From Paenibacillus sp. J5C2022 (GTDB lineage: Bacteria > Bacillota > Bacilli > Paenibacillales > Paenibacillaceae): a DNA stretch of 64,000 nt. The notes beneath the pieces were generated by a model that saw only the letters and a program-made list of their open reading frames with translations, was not told where the DNA came from and made no database searches. The stretch spans positions 30,643-94,642 of the forward strand of contig NZ_JAOQJC010000028.1 of the NCBI RefSeq assembly GCF_025567625.1. The letters run 5' to 3'. Positions 25,882 to 34,001 of the stretch are shown one piece after another (within the stretch, counting starts at the first letter, position 1; each line of letters opens with the position of its first letter). The position numbers were made by a program, and so were the translations under genes.

Positions 25882-28800
25882 GTGAATCCATTCACGCGCA
25901 AGACGAATCTCCGTGTATTCGTCCTGTTTTTATGCTGTGCTCTTCTTCTCTCCCCATTCCTCCACCTCTCTCCCGTATACGGGGAAGAAGCCGCTCCCGA
26001 CGAACCAACTGAAGAGGTCAAATCCGAAGGTACACAAAATCCGCAAGTGGTCGAAGGCACTGTAACAGCTACGGAAGCAACGATCGCTTCGGACCAAGCA
26101 GCGAAGAATCCGCCCGCGCAAGGAGCTAGCAATCTGCAGGTCGGTGAAGTGACTCACAATACGGCAGAGCTTACCTGGACGCCTGCGCCGGGTATCGACG
26201 ACTATTGGGTGTGGGATTCCAACAACACCTACATCATATGGGCCAATAGCGGATATAAGCTGGTCGGCGGCTTGAAGCCGGAGACGACATATTCCTTCTA
26301 TCTGGGGCCCGATGGCGTTCAAGCGCCGCAGCTCAAGCCGGAGCAGAAGAGCAACGTTGTTACGTTTACAACCTTGCCGGATACGAGCGAATACGAAGCT
26401 CCTCCGTTAGCGCCGCCACATAACCTGAAGGTGACCTCCATCTCAGATGAAAGCGTCACCTTCGGCTGGACAGGCAGTCCCGGAGCCGACGGCTACGACT
26501 TCTACGCGAACGGCAACTGGATGGGAGGCGTATGGGATGGATCGAACGCTTACACCTTCGCCGTTCCGGAACAGACCGTTGCGGGATCGACTTACCGCTT
26601 CGAAGTAGGCGCGCAGAATTCGCAGAATTCGGATGTGTCTGCGAACAGCAATGCGATCACCATCACATGGGGCATGCTTCCTGCTCCCGTCGATCTGCAA
26701 GTGGTGACTTCCAATCGGACGACCGCTGCGATTGGATGGGCTGCCGTTCCCGGAGCAACCGGCTATGACGTCTACATGAACGAAGCGATGATCGGCACGA
26801 CGGACGACAATCGCTATACGATCGAAGGACTTGCGGAAGGCCAATCCTACTCCTTCCAGGTGCGTGCAAGCAACGCTTTATGGCAATCGGCTATGAGCGA
26901 GATGACGACTGTCGTACCGGGCAGCCAATATACGAATGTCACTTACTACACGCAATGGTCCATTTACGACAGGGATTATCATCCGGAGGACGTAGCGGTT
27001 TCCCATTTTACGCATATTAACTATGCGTTCGCAGATCTGTGCTGGAGGAAGTACGCAACGAATGGAACAGAGTGCCGGAATGGAGATATCCCGCTGCAGA
27101 ATCGCTATGTGCATGACGGCGAGATGATTATCGGTGATCCGGAAGCGGATATTGACAACTTCAATGCGTTCGCTGCCATTAAAGAAAGCAATCCGCACCT
27201 GAAGCTGCTCATATCCGTCGGCGGATGGTCATGGTCCAACAACTTCTCCAACATGGCGGCAGATGAAAGGACACGGCGCGCATTCGCCAATTCTGTCGTC
27301 GACTACTTGAGAGAATACCAATTGGATGGATTGGACATTGACTGGGAATACCCTGTCGAGGGCGGAGAAGAGGATAATTCGCACCGTCCCGAGGATAAAG
27401 CCAACTTCACGCTCATGATGAAGACCGTGCGGGAAGCGCTGGATGCCGCCAGCGCTGAGGATGGAAAGTACTATTTGCTCACGATTGCATCCGGTCAAGG
27501 AGACAATTTCGTACAAAATGCGGATCTGGCCAACTCCGTTCATCATATGGACTTCATTAACATTATGACCTACGATTACGGCGGATCGTGGGAGACTATC
27601 GCCAATCACAATGCGCCGCTCTATTACGATCTGAACAATCCCAAGCCGTCCGCTCCGCGCAATCATGCCAGCGGCGGTGCGCTCGGACATCTGAACGGCG
27701 GAGTTCCGTCCTATAAGCTGGTCTTCGGCATACCGTATTACGGCGTAGGCTGGGCAGGTTGTCCGCCGGACGGAGAATATCGGACGTGCGAATCCATACC
27801 GCCCGGCTCATGGGAGAGCGGCAAGTTCGACTTCACCGATATCGAGAATAACTATATGACTCGGGATGACTATGCTTTCCATTGGAATGATGCCGCCAAG
27901 TCAGCCTTCCTGTACAATGAAGAGAACGGCATATTCCTCTCATTTAATAATGAGACTTCGATGATGTATATCGCTTCCTTCGTCAAATCGATGAACTTGG
28001 CAGGCGTCATGAATTGGGAGATTAGCGCCGACCGCAACTTGACCTTGACGAAGCAGCTTTCCGATGATTTGCCGATTAACGGGATTGTGAACGGGAATGC
28101 CTTACAAGCACCGATGAATGTAGCATTAACCTCTTCCACTGTATCCGAACTGCATATCCAATGGGATGAAGTGGACGATGCGGCGAAGTATGAGGTATAC
28201 ATCGACGGTCGCTATGCGCTTAGCACAGAAGCGACATCGGCTGTTATCTCCAATCTGGACGACGGCACAGCGTATCGCATGCATGTGCTCGCCATTCGTA
28301 TGGAAGGCGCATCTGTATCGGAAGTCTCGCCTGCGAGCGAAGCCATAACTGCGACGACCCAATCGATTCCAGCTCCTCCTGCCGCAATTCCGCTTCCTCC
28401 CGCTGTGAACGACAATGAGCTCAATGCCAGCATATCCAGGAGCGGGGGGACTTGGATCGCCAACATACTCGGAAGGTCTTCCATTCGGGAAATCGAAAGT
28501 GTGGACAGCGACATCTTTACCGTAACGGCGGACAACAATGCCGAAGACATCGTCATTCGCATTCCGCAAGAGGTGATCGAGGCGATGGTTGCCAAGGATA
28601 ATGACAGCTGGTTGTTCGTTATATGGAACGACGTCATATACAAGCTGCCTGCCGACGCACTGAGCGTGAATGCTGATGTGCGTATTACATTATCGCCTCC
28701 TGATGAGGAGATCATGTCGGCGATCGAAGCATTGGCGGAAGCTCGCGGGTTGCAGCTGGCGGCCTCCCCGCTGGATTTTAAAGTGGAGAGGAAGACGGCT

Positions 28801-29592
28801 AAAGATCGTTATGAGGAAATATCGGATTTCGGAGGACATCTGCTTATTCGAGCCTACCAGCTTGATGGAGACGGAATCAATCGGGATCGGATGACCGGTG
28901 TTCTGTACTTGCCTGACAGCGATGAGCTTCGCCCCGTTCATACCCGCTTCACAACCGATGAAGACGGCTCGCTGATCGCGGAACTGCTGAGCGGCGGCAA
29001 TAGCATATATGCCGTTGTCTCGTCCAGCTTCCGATACGCGGATGCCGACAGCGAAGTGATGGCATGGGCTCGGGACAGTGTGTCACAGGTCGCAGCGAGG
29101 CTGCTGCTTGCAGGGGAATCCGACAACTACTTCGGCGTGATGAGCCGCATTACACGTGCTGAATTCACCTCCATGCTCGTCAAGGGTCTTGGCCTGGCGC
29201 CGGATTATTCGGCTTCGCCATTCAGCGACGTACAGGCCGGAACGATGTATGCCGGAGACATAGCAGCAGCCAAGAGCGCTGGCCTCATTAATGGCAAGAC
29301 CGACACCCGCTTCGATCCGGACGGCACCATCACCCGGCAGGAGATGGCCGGCATTCTGGCCAAGGCTCTGATGAATGCCGGCATGGAGGAAGAGACTGCC
29401 CAATCCGTACTTGATCGGTTTAGCGACATGGACGCTATCGCTTCCTACGCCAAGCCTGCGGTATCCCTATTATTCGAAAAGGGGATTATGATCGGCGTAT
29501 CCGAAAGCCGCTACAATCCTGAAGCGGAAGTGACGAGAGCGCAGGCCGCCGTCGCGCTGATGAGAACGCTTTCCGTGCTGGAAAGGGCGTAG
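25882..29592 (+). CDS. S-layer-anchored GH18 chitinase with fibronectin type III domains
   Basis: A 1236-residue secreted chitinase hydrolysing beta-1,4-GlcNAc polymers. The start is GTG 25882 (GAGGTGATAAG just before), giving a clean signal peptide (NLRVFVLFLCCALLL, cleavage near 34). Then come three FnIII domains (about 78-170, 177-262, 265-347) and the GH18 barrel (about 352-732), with catalytic DGLDIDWEYP (acid Glu near 490), SVGGWS and MTYDYGG. A fourth FnIII (743-825), an unassigned beta-rich region (about 845-1050, WLFVIWNDVIYKLP) and three SLH domains (about 1053-1236) follow. Longer in-frame starts upstream would bury the signal peptide. It should act on the cell wall surface. Confidence 0.93.
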   Translation: MNPFTRKTNLRVFVLFLCCALLLSPFLHLSPVYGEEAAPDEPTEEVKSEGTQNPQVVEGTVTATEATIASDQAAKNPPAQGASNLQVGEVTHNTAELTWTPAPGIDDYWVWDSNNTYIIWANSGYKLVGGLKPETTYSFYLGPDGVQAPQLKPEQKSNVVTFTTLPDTSEYEAPPLAPPHNLKVTSISDESVTFGWTGSPGADGYDFYANGNWMGGVWDGSNAYTFAVPEQTVAGSTYRFEVGAQNSQNSDVSANSNAITITWGMLPAPVDLQVVTSNRTTAAIGWAAVPGATGYDVYMNEAMIGTTDDNRYTIEGLAEGQSYSFQVRASNALWQSAMSEMTTVVPGSQYTNVTYYTQWSIYDRDYHPEDVAVSHFTHINYAFADLCWRKYATNGTECRNGDIPLQNRYVHDGEMIIGDPEADIDNFNAFAAIKESNPHLKLLISVGGWSWSNNFSNMAADERTRRAFANSVVDYLREYQLDGLDIDWEYPVEGGEEDNSHRPEDKANFTLMMKTVREALDAASAEDGKYYLLTIASGQGDNFVQNADLANSVHHMDFINIMTYDYGGSWETIANHNAPLYYDLNNPKPSAPRNHASGGALGHLNGGVPSYKLVFGIPYYGVGWAGCPPDGEYRTCESIPPGSWESGKFDFTDIENNYMTRDDYAFHWNDAAKSAFLYNEENGIFLSFNNETSMMYIASFVKSMNLAGVMNWEISADRNLTLTKQLSDDLPINGIVNGNALQAPMNVALTSSTVSELHIQWDEVDDAAKYEVYIDGRYALSTEATSAVISNLDDGTAYRMHVLAIRMEGASVSEVSPASEAITATTQSIPAPPAAIPLPPAVNDNELNASISRSGGTWIANILGRSSIREIESVDSDIFTVTADNNAEDIVIRIPQEVIEAMVAKDNDSWLFVIWNDVIYKLPADALSVNADVRITLSPPDEEIMSAIEALAEARGLQLAASPLDFKVERKTAKDRYEEISDFGGHLLIRAYQLDGDGINRDRMTGVLYLPDSDELRPVHTRFTTDEDGSLIAELLSGGNSIYAVVSSSFRYADADSEVMAWARDSVSQVAARLLLAGESDNYFGVMSRITRAEFTSMLVKGLGLAPDYSASPFSDVQAGTMYAGDIAAAKSAGLINGKTDTRFDPDGTITRQEMAGILAKALMNAGMEEETAQSVLDRFSDMDAIASYAKPAVSLLFEKGIMIGVSESRYNPEAEVTRAQAAVALMRTLSVLERA

Positions 29593-29611
29593 TCGGGATT
29601 GCGACCGGTCC

Positions 29612-29722
29612 TGGTTATCCTGGTTATTCTGCTTATTCTGGTTATCCTGGTTATCCTGGGTATCCCGGGTATCCCGGGTATCCCGGTTATCCCGGTTATC
29701 CCGGTTATCCCGGGTATCCGCC
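29612..29722. repeat. 9-bp tandem repeat just after the chitinase stop
   Basis: About eleven GGTTATCCT/GGGTATCCC units follow the chitinase stop by 20 nt. One forward frame would read Pro-Gly-Tyr repeats, but it is not the chitinase frame and has no start of its own. The chitinase frame reads through the array as Ile/Val/Pro-rich text only after the stop codon. Confidence 0.88.
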
Positions 29723-29739
29723 CCCATACAGCTACCCAG

Positions 29740-29811
29740 AATCTTCGCATCTTAGTGGATTTTGTACAGTTCGACGTGGGAGCTTCGCATCTTAATGGAT
29801 TTTGTACAGTT
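29740..29811. repeat. Two copies of a 40-bp repeat
   Basis: CTTCGCATCTTA.TGGATTT followed by TGTACAGTT occurs twice, 40 bp apart. It lies in a gene-free gap that also has CCAGTTAA/TTAACTGG inverted pieces at about 29857 and 29943. Confidence 0.8.
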
Positions 29812-29994
29812 ACATTGGTGGAGTGAGCGCAACAAGAAGCAATCAAATGGAAAATGTCCAGTTAAATACGCTCCATTCGGCTGCACACAAGCAATTCACT
29901 GCAATCAACTACAAGAAATCCATTTAAGTGCTTCATAATTACATTAACTGGATATTTAAATGGACAAAATCCATCTATTTCAAGCAATTTGTTC

Positions 29995-30059
29995 GAGCTT
30001 AAGACAAGAGCTTAAGACAAGAGCTTAAGACAAGAGCTTAAGACAAGAGCTTAAGACAA
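29995..30059. repeat. Five perfect copies of a 13-bp repeat
   Basis: GAGCTTAAGACAA is repeated five times without a break (65 bp). CTTAAG at the core is palindromic. It is noncoding, directly upstream of a terminator. Confidence 0.95.
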
Positions 30060-30093
30060 CAGTCTACGCAAGGCAACGAAGTCAAGAACATGC

Positions 30094-30135
30094 AAAAAAG
30101 GGGGATAAGGTCTTCTACTGGCCTTCTCCCCTTTC
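30094..30135 (-). terminator. Terminator of the first ABC-importer operon
   Basis: Minus-strand arms AAGGGG..AAGG and CCTT..CCCCCTT with a TTTT tail, about 110 nt after the end of the last permease gene. Confidence 0.8.
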
Positions 30136-30245
30136 ACTTAATTGGCTGGACTCCGTTACTTTAACTTCTCAGCCATACGAGCTTGAAAACAAAATACCAC
30201 CTTCATCGACGGCTGTGCTGCAACCATCAATGAAAGTGGTAAAAC

Positions 30246-31154
30246 TTATCCCTTCAACGAGCCGATCATAACCCCTTTGACGAAGTATCTTTGAATAAAG
30301 GGATATACGCACAAGATCGGGACCGTAGCCACGACGATCAAGGAATACTTCAATACAGCGGCGGTATTCGCTTTGGCCAGTTGCAATTCGGGGTCTATCA
30401 ACATCGAAATATCCACTTGATTCATAATCAGGATCTCCCGCAGAATGATCTGCAGCGGATACAACTCCCGATCGTTCAGAAACATCAATGCGCTGAAATA
30501 GGCATTCCAATGCCCTACTGCCGAGAAAAGGGCGATTACCGCAATTACCGCTTTGGAAAGCGGCAGGACGAAAGAGAAGAAAAAGCGGAAATCGCTGCAC
30601 CCATCCATCTTGGACGCTTCCAGCAGCTCGCCGGGCAACGTAGACTGGATGAACGTGCGGGCGATAATCATGTTGTAAATGGAGAGCGCGCCAGGCAGTA
30701 CCATCGCCCAAATGGTATTCAGTACGCTCAGATCCTTCAGAAGAATATAAAATGGAATGAGCCCGCCGCTGAAAAACATGGTGAACGTAAACAAAAACAT
30801 GAAGAAGTTTCTGCCCATGACCTTCGGCCTGGATAATGCATAAGCACAGGTCATCACCAAGGTAACGTTGATGAACGTGCCAACAACGGTATAGAAAAGC
30901 GTATTCAGATAGGCTCCCCCGATATCTTTATTTTTAAAAACGGCAAGGTATCCTTCCAAACTTAAATCCACAGGCCATAACATGACTTTGCCGGACGACA
31001 CCGCATCGCCTGAGGAAAGGGATGCTGACAAAATAAAGATTAGCGGATAGGATACAGCAATCAAGATAAAGGTTAGCAGTATACCCGATACGGTATAATA
31101 AACTTTATCCGAAGCAGTCGATCGCGTACGTCCCTGATTAACAGTATGGTTCAC
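30246..31154 (-). CDS. Carbohydrate ABC importer permease (YtcP/LplC type)
   Basis: A 302-residue inner-membrane permease with six hydrophobic segments. The EAA loop (EASKMDGCSDF, then LPLSKA) contacts the ATPase, and the C-terminus YFVKGVMIGSLKG is diagnostic of the LplC/YtcP group. These importers take up oligosaccharides such as pectin fragments or complex glycans. I use the GTG at 31154, which has AAAGGAG eight bases before; the ATG at 31178 lacks such a site and overlaps the upstream gene. No ATPase gene is nearby, so a shared MsmX-like ATPase is assumed. Confidence 0.92.
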   Translation of the reverse strand: MNHTVNQGRTRSTASDKVYYTVSGILLTFILIAVSYPLIFILSASLSSGDAVSSGKVMLWPVDLSLEGYLAVFKNKDIGGAYLNTLFYTVVGTFINVTLVMTCAYALSRPKVMGRNFFMFLFTFTMFFSGGLIPFYILLKDLSVLNTIWAMVLPGALSIYNMIIARTFIQSTLPGELLEASKMDGCSDFRFFFSFVLPLSKAVIAVIALFSAVGHWNAYFSALMFLNDRELYPLQIILREILIMNQVDISMLIDPELQLAKANTAAVLKYSLIVVATVPILCVYPFIQRYFVKGVMIGSLKG

Positions 31155-31171
31155 TATAGGCACTCCTTTCC

Positions 31172-32092
31172 TCACCATAAGCTCGTGTCACTCAGTCTCT
31201 TGGCCGCAAAGTTAACACCAATCAGCAATATAAAATTAATGACCGAGTTAAACAGGCCAATGGCTGTGGCAAACGAAAAATCCCCTGTTCCAATCGTCAA
31301 GCCCACTTTGTACACATACGTTGAGATGACTTCGCTTTTGGCCAGATTCAGATTATTCTGCATCAGAAAAACTTTCTCGAAGCCGACATCCATAATATTG
31401 CCTGCTGCCAAGATGAGCATAATAGTAGCCGTAGGCAATATCGACGGGAAGTCTATATGCCTTACTCGCTGCAGTCTGGAAGCGCCATCTATCTGCGCGG
31501 CCTCATGCAGGTGCTCATCCACGGATGACAATGCGGCAATGTAGATGATGCTGCTCCATCCGATGCTCTGCCAGATGCCCGACCATACATACAAATGTTG
31601 AAAAGCATCCTGGTTGGCAAGAATATCGGGCATGATTTTATCGGTCAACATCGTGTAAAGCGAGCCGAATGCCCCTGTGCGCGGGTTGAAGATCTGAACG
31701 AGCATCCCTACGATAACTACCGTCGATATAAAATGAGGCATATAGGAAACCGATTGCACAAGCTTCTTGAACCTATGGCCGGTAAACGAATTAAGAACCA
31801 GCGCAAATAGAATAGGCAGCGGAAAGCCAATAAGCAGACTGTAAAAGGACAACGAGAGTGTATTCCATATAATCTTGGAGAATTGATAGGAGTTAAAAAA
31901 ACGCTGAAAGTTGTCCCAGCCGATCCACTCGCTGCCCCAAACTCCTTTCGTAAAATCATACTCCTTGAAAGCAATTTGAACTCCCGCCATAGGAAAGTAA
32001 GCAAATATTATAATGAAAACTATGGAAGGCAACAAAAAAATATACATCTGCCAACTGGATAAAAATCGTTTATTGATTCGACTCAAATTCAT
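31172..32092 (-). CDS. Carbohydrate ABC importer permease (LplB/YteP type)
   Basis: A 306-residue permease with six hydrophobic segments, partner of the downstream permease. It opens MNLSRINKRFLSSWQMYIFL and has the conserved N-terminal FAYFPMAGVQIAFKEYD of the LplB/YteP group and the EAA loop EAAQIDGASRLQR. It is in an operon with the binding protein upstream (a stem-loop lies between them) and ends 17 nt before the next start. Confidence 0.93.
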   Translation of the reverse strand: MNLSRINKRFLSSWQMYIFLLPSIVFIIIFAYFPMAGVQIAFKEYDFTKGVWGSEWIGWDNFQRFFNSYQFSKIIWNTLSLSFYSLLIGFPLPILFALVLNSFTGHRFKKLVQSVSYMPHFISTVVIVGMLVQIFNPRTGAFGSLYTMLTDKIMPDILANQDAFQHLYVWSGIWQSIGWSSIIYIAALSSVDEHLHEAAQIDGASRLQRVRHIDFPSILPTATIMLILAAGNIMDVGFEKVFLMQNNLNLAKSEVISTYVYKVGLTIGTGDFSFATAIGLFNSVINFILLIGVNFAAKRLSDTSLW

Positions 32093-32118
32093 CTCTCCAA
32101 ACGCACCTTTCTTAAAGG

Positions 32119-32167
32119 ACAGCGGCTTTGAATCTCATGCAGCTGCTTACCGATTCAAAGCCGCCAG
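32119..32167 (-). promoter_or_regulatory. Strong stem-loop between binding-protein and permease genes
   Basis: Arms GCGGCTTTGAATC and GATTCAAAGCCGC enclose about 17 nt, followed on the minus strand by TGTCCTTT. It starts about 10 nt after the binding-protein stop. It can act as a partial terminator or as an RNA-stabilising end, giving more binding protein than permease, a common arrangement in ABC operons. Confidence 0.8.
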
Positions 32168-32177
32168 CGTTCCTCCT

Positions 32178-33851
32178 TTATTTCGTTCTGTCAAAAGCGT
32201 CTTGGGATATCTTAAGATATTCCTCCAGCCCCATCTGGTTAAGCTCTTTCAAATAATCATCCCAGTGCGACATGGAGAGATTGCCGGTGATGAAGGCGAC
32301 AGCGCTTTCAATGACATACTTATCGATCGCTGTCTTGCTGTTCGCAATCTGTATCGTCTCGTCCGGCGTGTAACTGAGCTTGGTTATGAACTCATCCGGG
32401 AATACGGATGCATAACCTGTCGCAAACGCCGGGTGCCAGTTCGGCTTGGCATTCAGATCCGCATCATCTTTCCTCTTGTTGCCGATGGACTTGCCCATCA
32501 GCGGTGACTGATAATAAGGATTTACATTGCCCCAATGCTTGTTCTGCGGATTATTCCAGATGTCGGGGTTCAATACCGCAATCTTCGCTGTCAGGCCATC
32601 GGATTGTTCAAAGTCTCCCACATATTGAGAAGTCACCGTTGGATCATCCGTCCAGTCCACTCCTTTCTCGCCAAATCGGGACACAAGCGACATCTCAGTA
32701 TCCAGCATAAAGTCGCCGACCTTAACAGCAAGTTCCGGGTCCTTGGCATCCTTCGTGACGAACCAGAGCTGAACCGGAAGTCTCGGATTGTAAGCCGTGG
32801 ATACATGGCCTGCCGGTCCTGCAATCGGTGGGAGCAAGCTCATCTTGTTCTCCAGCTCGGCTCCGAATGTACTATAACTGCCAGCCGGCACAATGCCTGC
32901 CATGCCGCCCTGCACATTGACCAGCGACTTCAATTGGGTAGGATCTTGCGTGAAGGATAACGGTGACAACAAGCCTTCCTGCACGAGCTTATGCATATAT
33001 TCCAGTCCTTGCTTCCACTCCGGCTGTATAAAGGAAGGGATTAGCTCTCCGTCCTTCACCATAAGATAGGATTTGCTGGGATCTGCATAGATGAAAGCGT
33101 TCATCAGGAACACCAGCGGGTCCTGCCCCCATCCGCCCAGAGCCCCCACCATGCCTATCTCATCCTTCTTGCCGTTCTGATTGGGGTCCTGTTCTGTAAA
33201 GGCTTTCAATACATTGTAAAACTCATCGGTTGTAGTAGGGACTTCCAAACCCAGCTTATTGAGCCATTCGGAGTGAATCCAGGCCCGACTTGAACCTTCG
33301 TTCCATACATATTGATTGTATCCGGACAATGCGTATACGTTGCCGTCCGCCATTTTGCTCATGTTGTAAACAAATTCCCTTTCCTCTACTTTGTTGTAAT
33401 TAACAGCTACAGTCGGATCATTCAAGTAATCGTCCAGCTTATGAAAGACTCCTTTGCGCGCATAATCGTAAATAATAGAATCCGATAAATTCATATCGAT
33501 GACATCGGGCAATTTCTCACCGGACGAAACCATCAATGCCAACTTGGTCAATGCTTCCTCTTTCTTACTGGGCAGCTCGATAAAATCCAAATTGACATTC
33601 ATGCCTTCTTCAATAAGCTTGGTAAAATGATTGGTCTCGTAGTCCTCTACGTTCGGATTCGCCTGAATAGCCACCTTGATGGTAGGACGCTCCGCGCTCC
33701 CGGTATTGCTCGAAGAGCTGTCGACAGATTGGGCCCCCGAGTTATTGTCCTCCTGATTGGAAACGCACGCGGTTAGCAGCATCCCGAATAAACTGACAGC
33801 CATCAGAATACTTAACCCCTTCTTCATGGAAAATGGCGTTTTTTGCTCCAA
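32178..33851 (-). CDS. Extracellular sugar-binding lipoprotein of ABC importer 1
   Basis: A 557-residue lipoprotein of the LplA/YtcQ binding-protein type. The signal peptide ends in the lipobox LLTAC, followed by a Ser/Asn-rich spacer (NNSGAQSVDSSSSNTGS). Conserved family motifs include DEFYNVLKAFTEQDPNQNGK. I choose the TTG at 33851 because GGGGAGG stands nine bases before; the ATG eight codons later (MKKGLSILM) has no site of its own but gives the same mature protein. Transcribed before the two permeases, and next to a membrane AraC regulator that probably controls it. Confidence 0.9.
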   Translation of the reverse strand: MEQKTPFSMKKGLSILMAVSLFGMLLTACVSNQEDNNSGAQSVDSSSSNTGSAERPTIKVAIQANPNVEDYETNHFTKLIEEGMNVNLDFIELPSKKEEALTKLALMVSSGEKLPDVIDMNLSDSIIYDYARKGVFHKLDDYLNDPTVAVNYNKVEEREFVYNMSKMADGNVYALSGYNQYVWNEGSSRAWIHSEWLNKLGLEVPTTTDEFYNVLKAFTEQDPNQNGKKDEIGMVGALGGWGQDPLVFLMNAFIYADPSKSYLMVKDGELIPSFIQPEWKQGLEYMHKLVQEGLLSPLSFTQDPTQLKSLVNVQGGMAGIVPAGSYSTFGAELENKMSLLPPIAGPAGHVSTAYNPRLPVQLWFVTKDAKDPELAVKVGDFMLDTEMSLVSRFGEKGVDWTDDPTVTSQYVGDFEQSDGLTAKIAVLNPDIWNNPQNKHWGNVNPYYQSPLMGKSIGNKRKDDADLNAKPNWHPAFATGYASVFPDEFITKLSYTPDETIQIANSKTAIDKYVIESAVAFITGNLSMSHWDDYLKELNQMGLEEYLKISQDAFDRTK

Positions 33852-34001
33852 GTTTGTTTGCCTCCCCTTTTGTTTTGTGGTCTTTGCCTGTATTCGAATA
33901 CACTTGGATTGTATAAAGGGACTGCGCGGTTTGAAAACCTCCACTTTCAAATTCTCCCGCCTCACCGTATGATTGACTTCTGTCATTTTGCTCAGGCACT
34001 G

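Noticed and set aside
29599..29826. 75-residue Ile/Val/Leu-rich frame after the chitinase stop
   Set aside because: It is one reading of the 9-bp tandem repeat and has no ribosome binding site.
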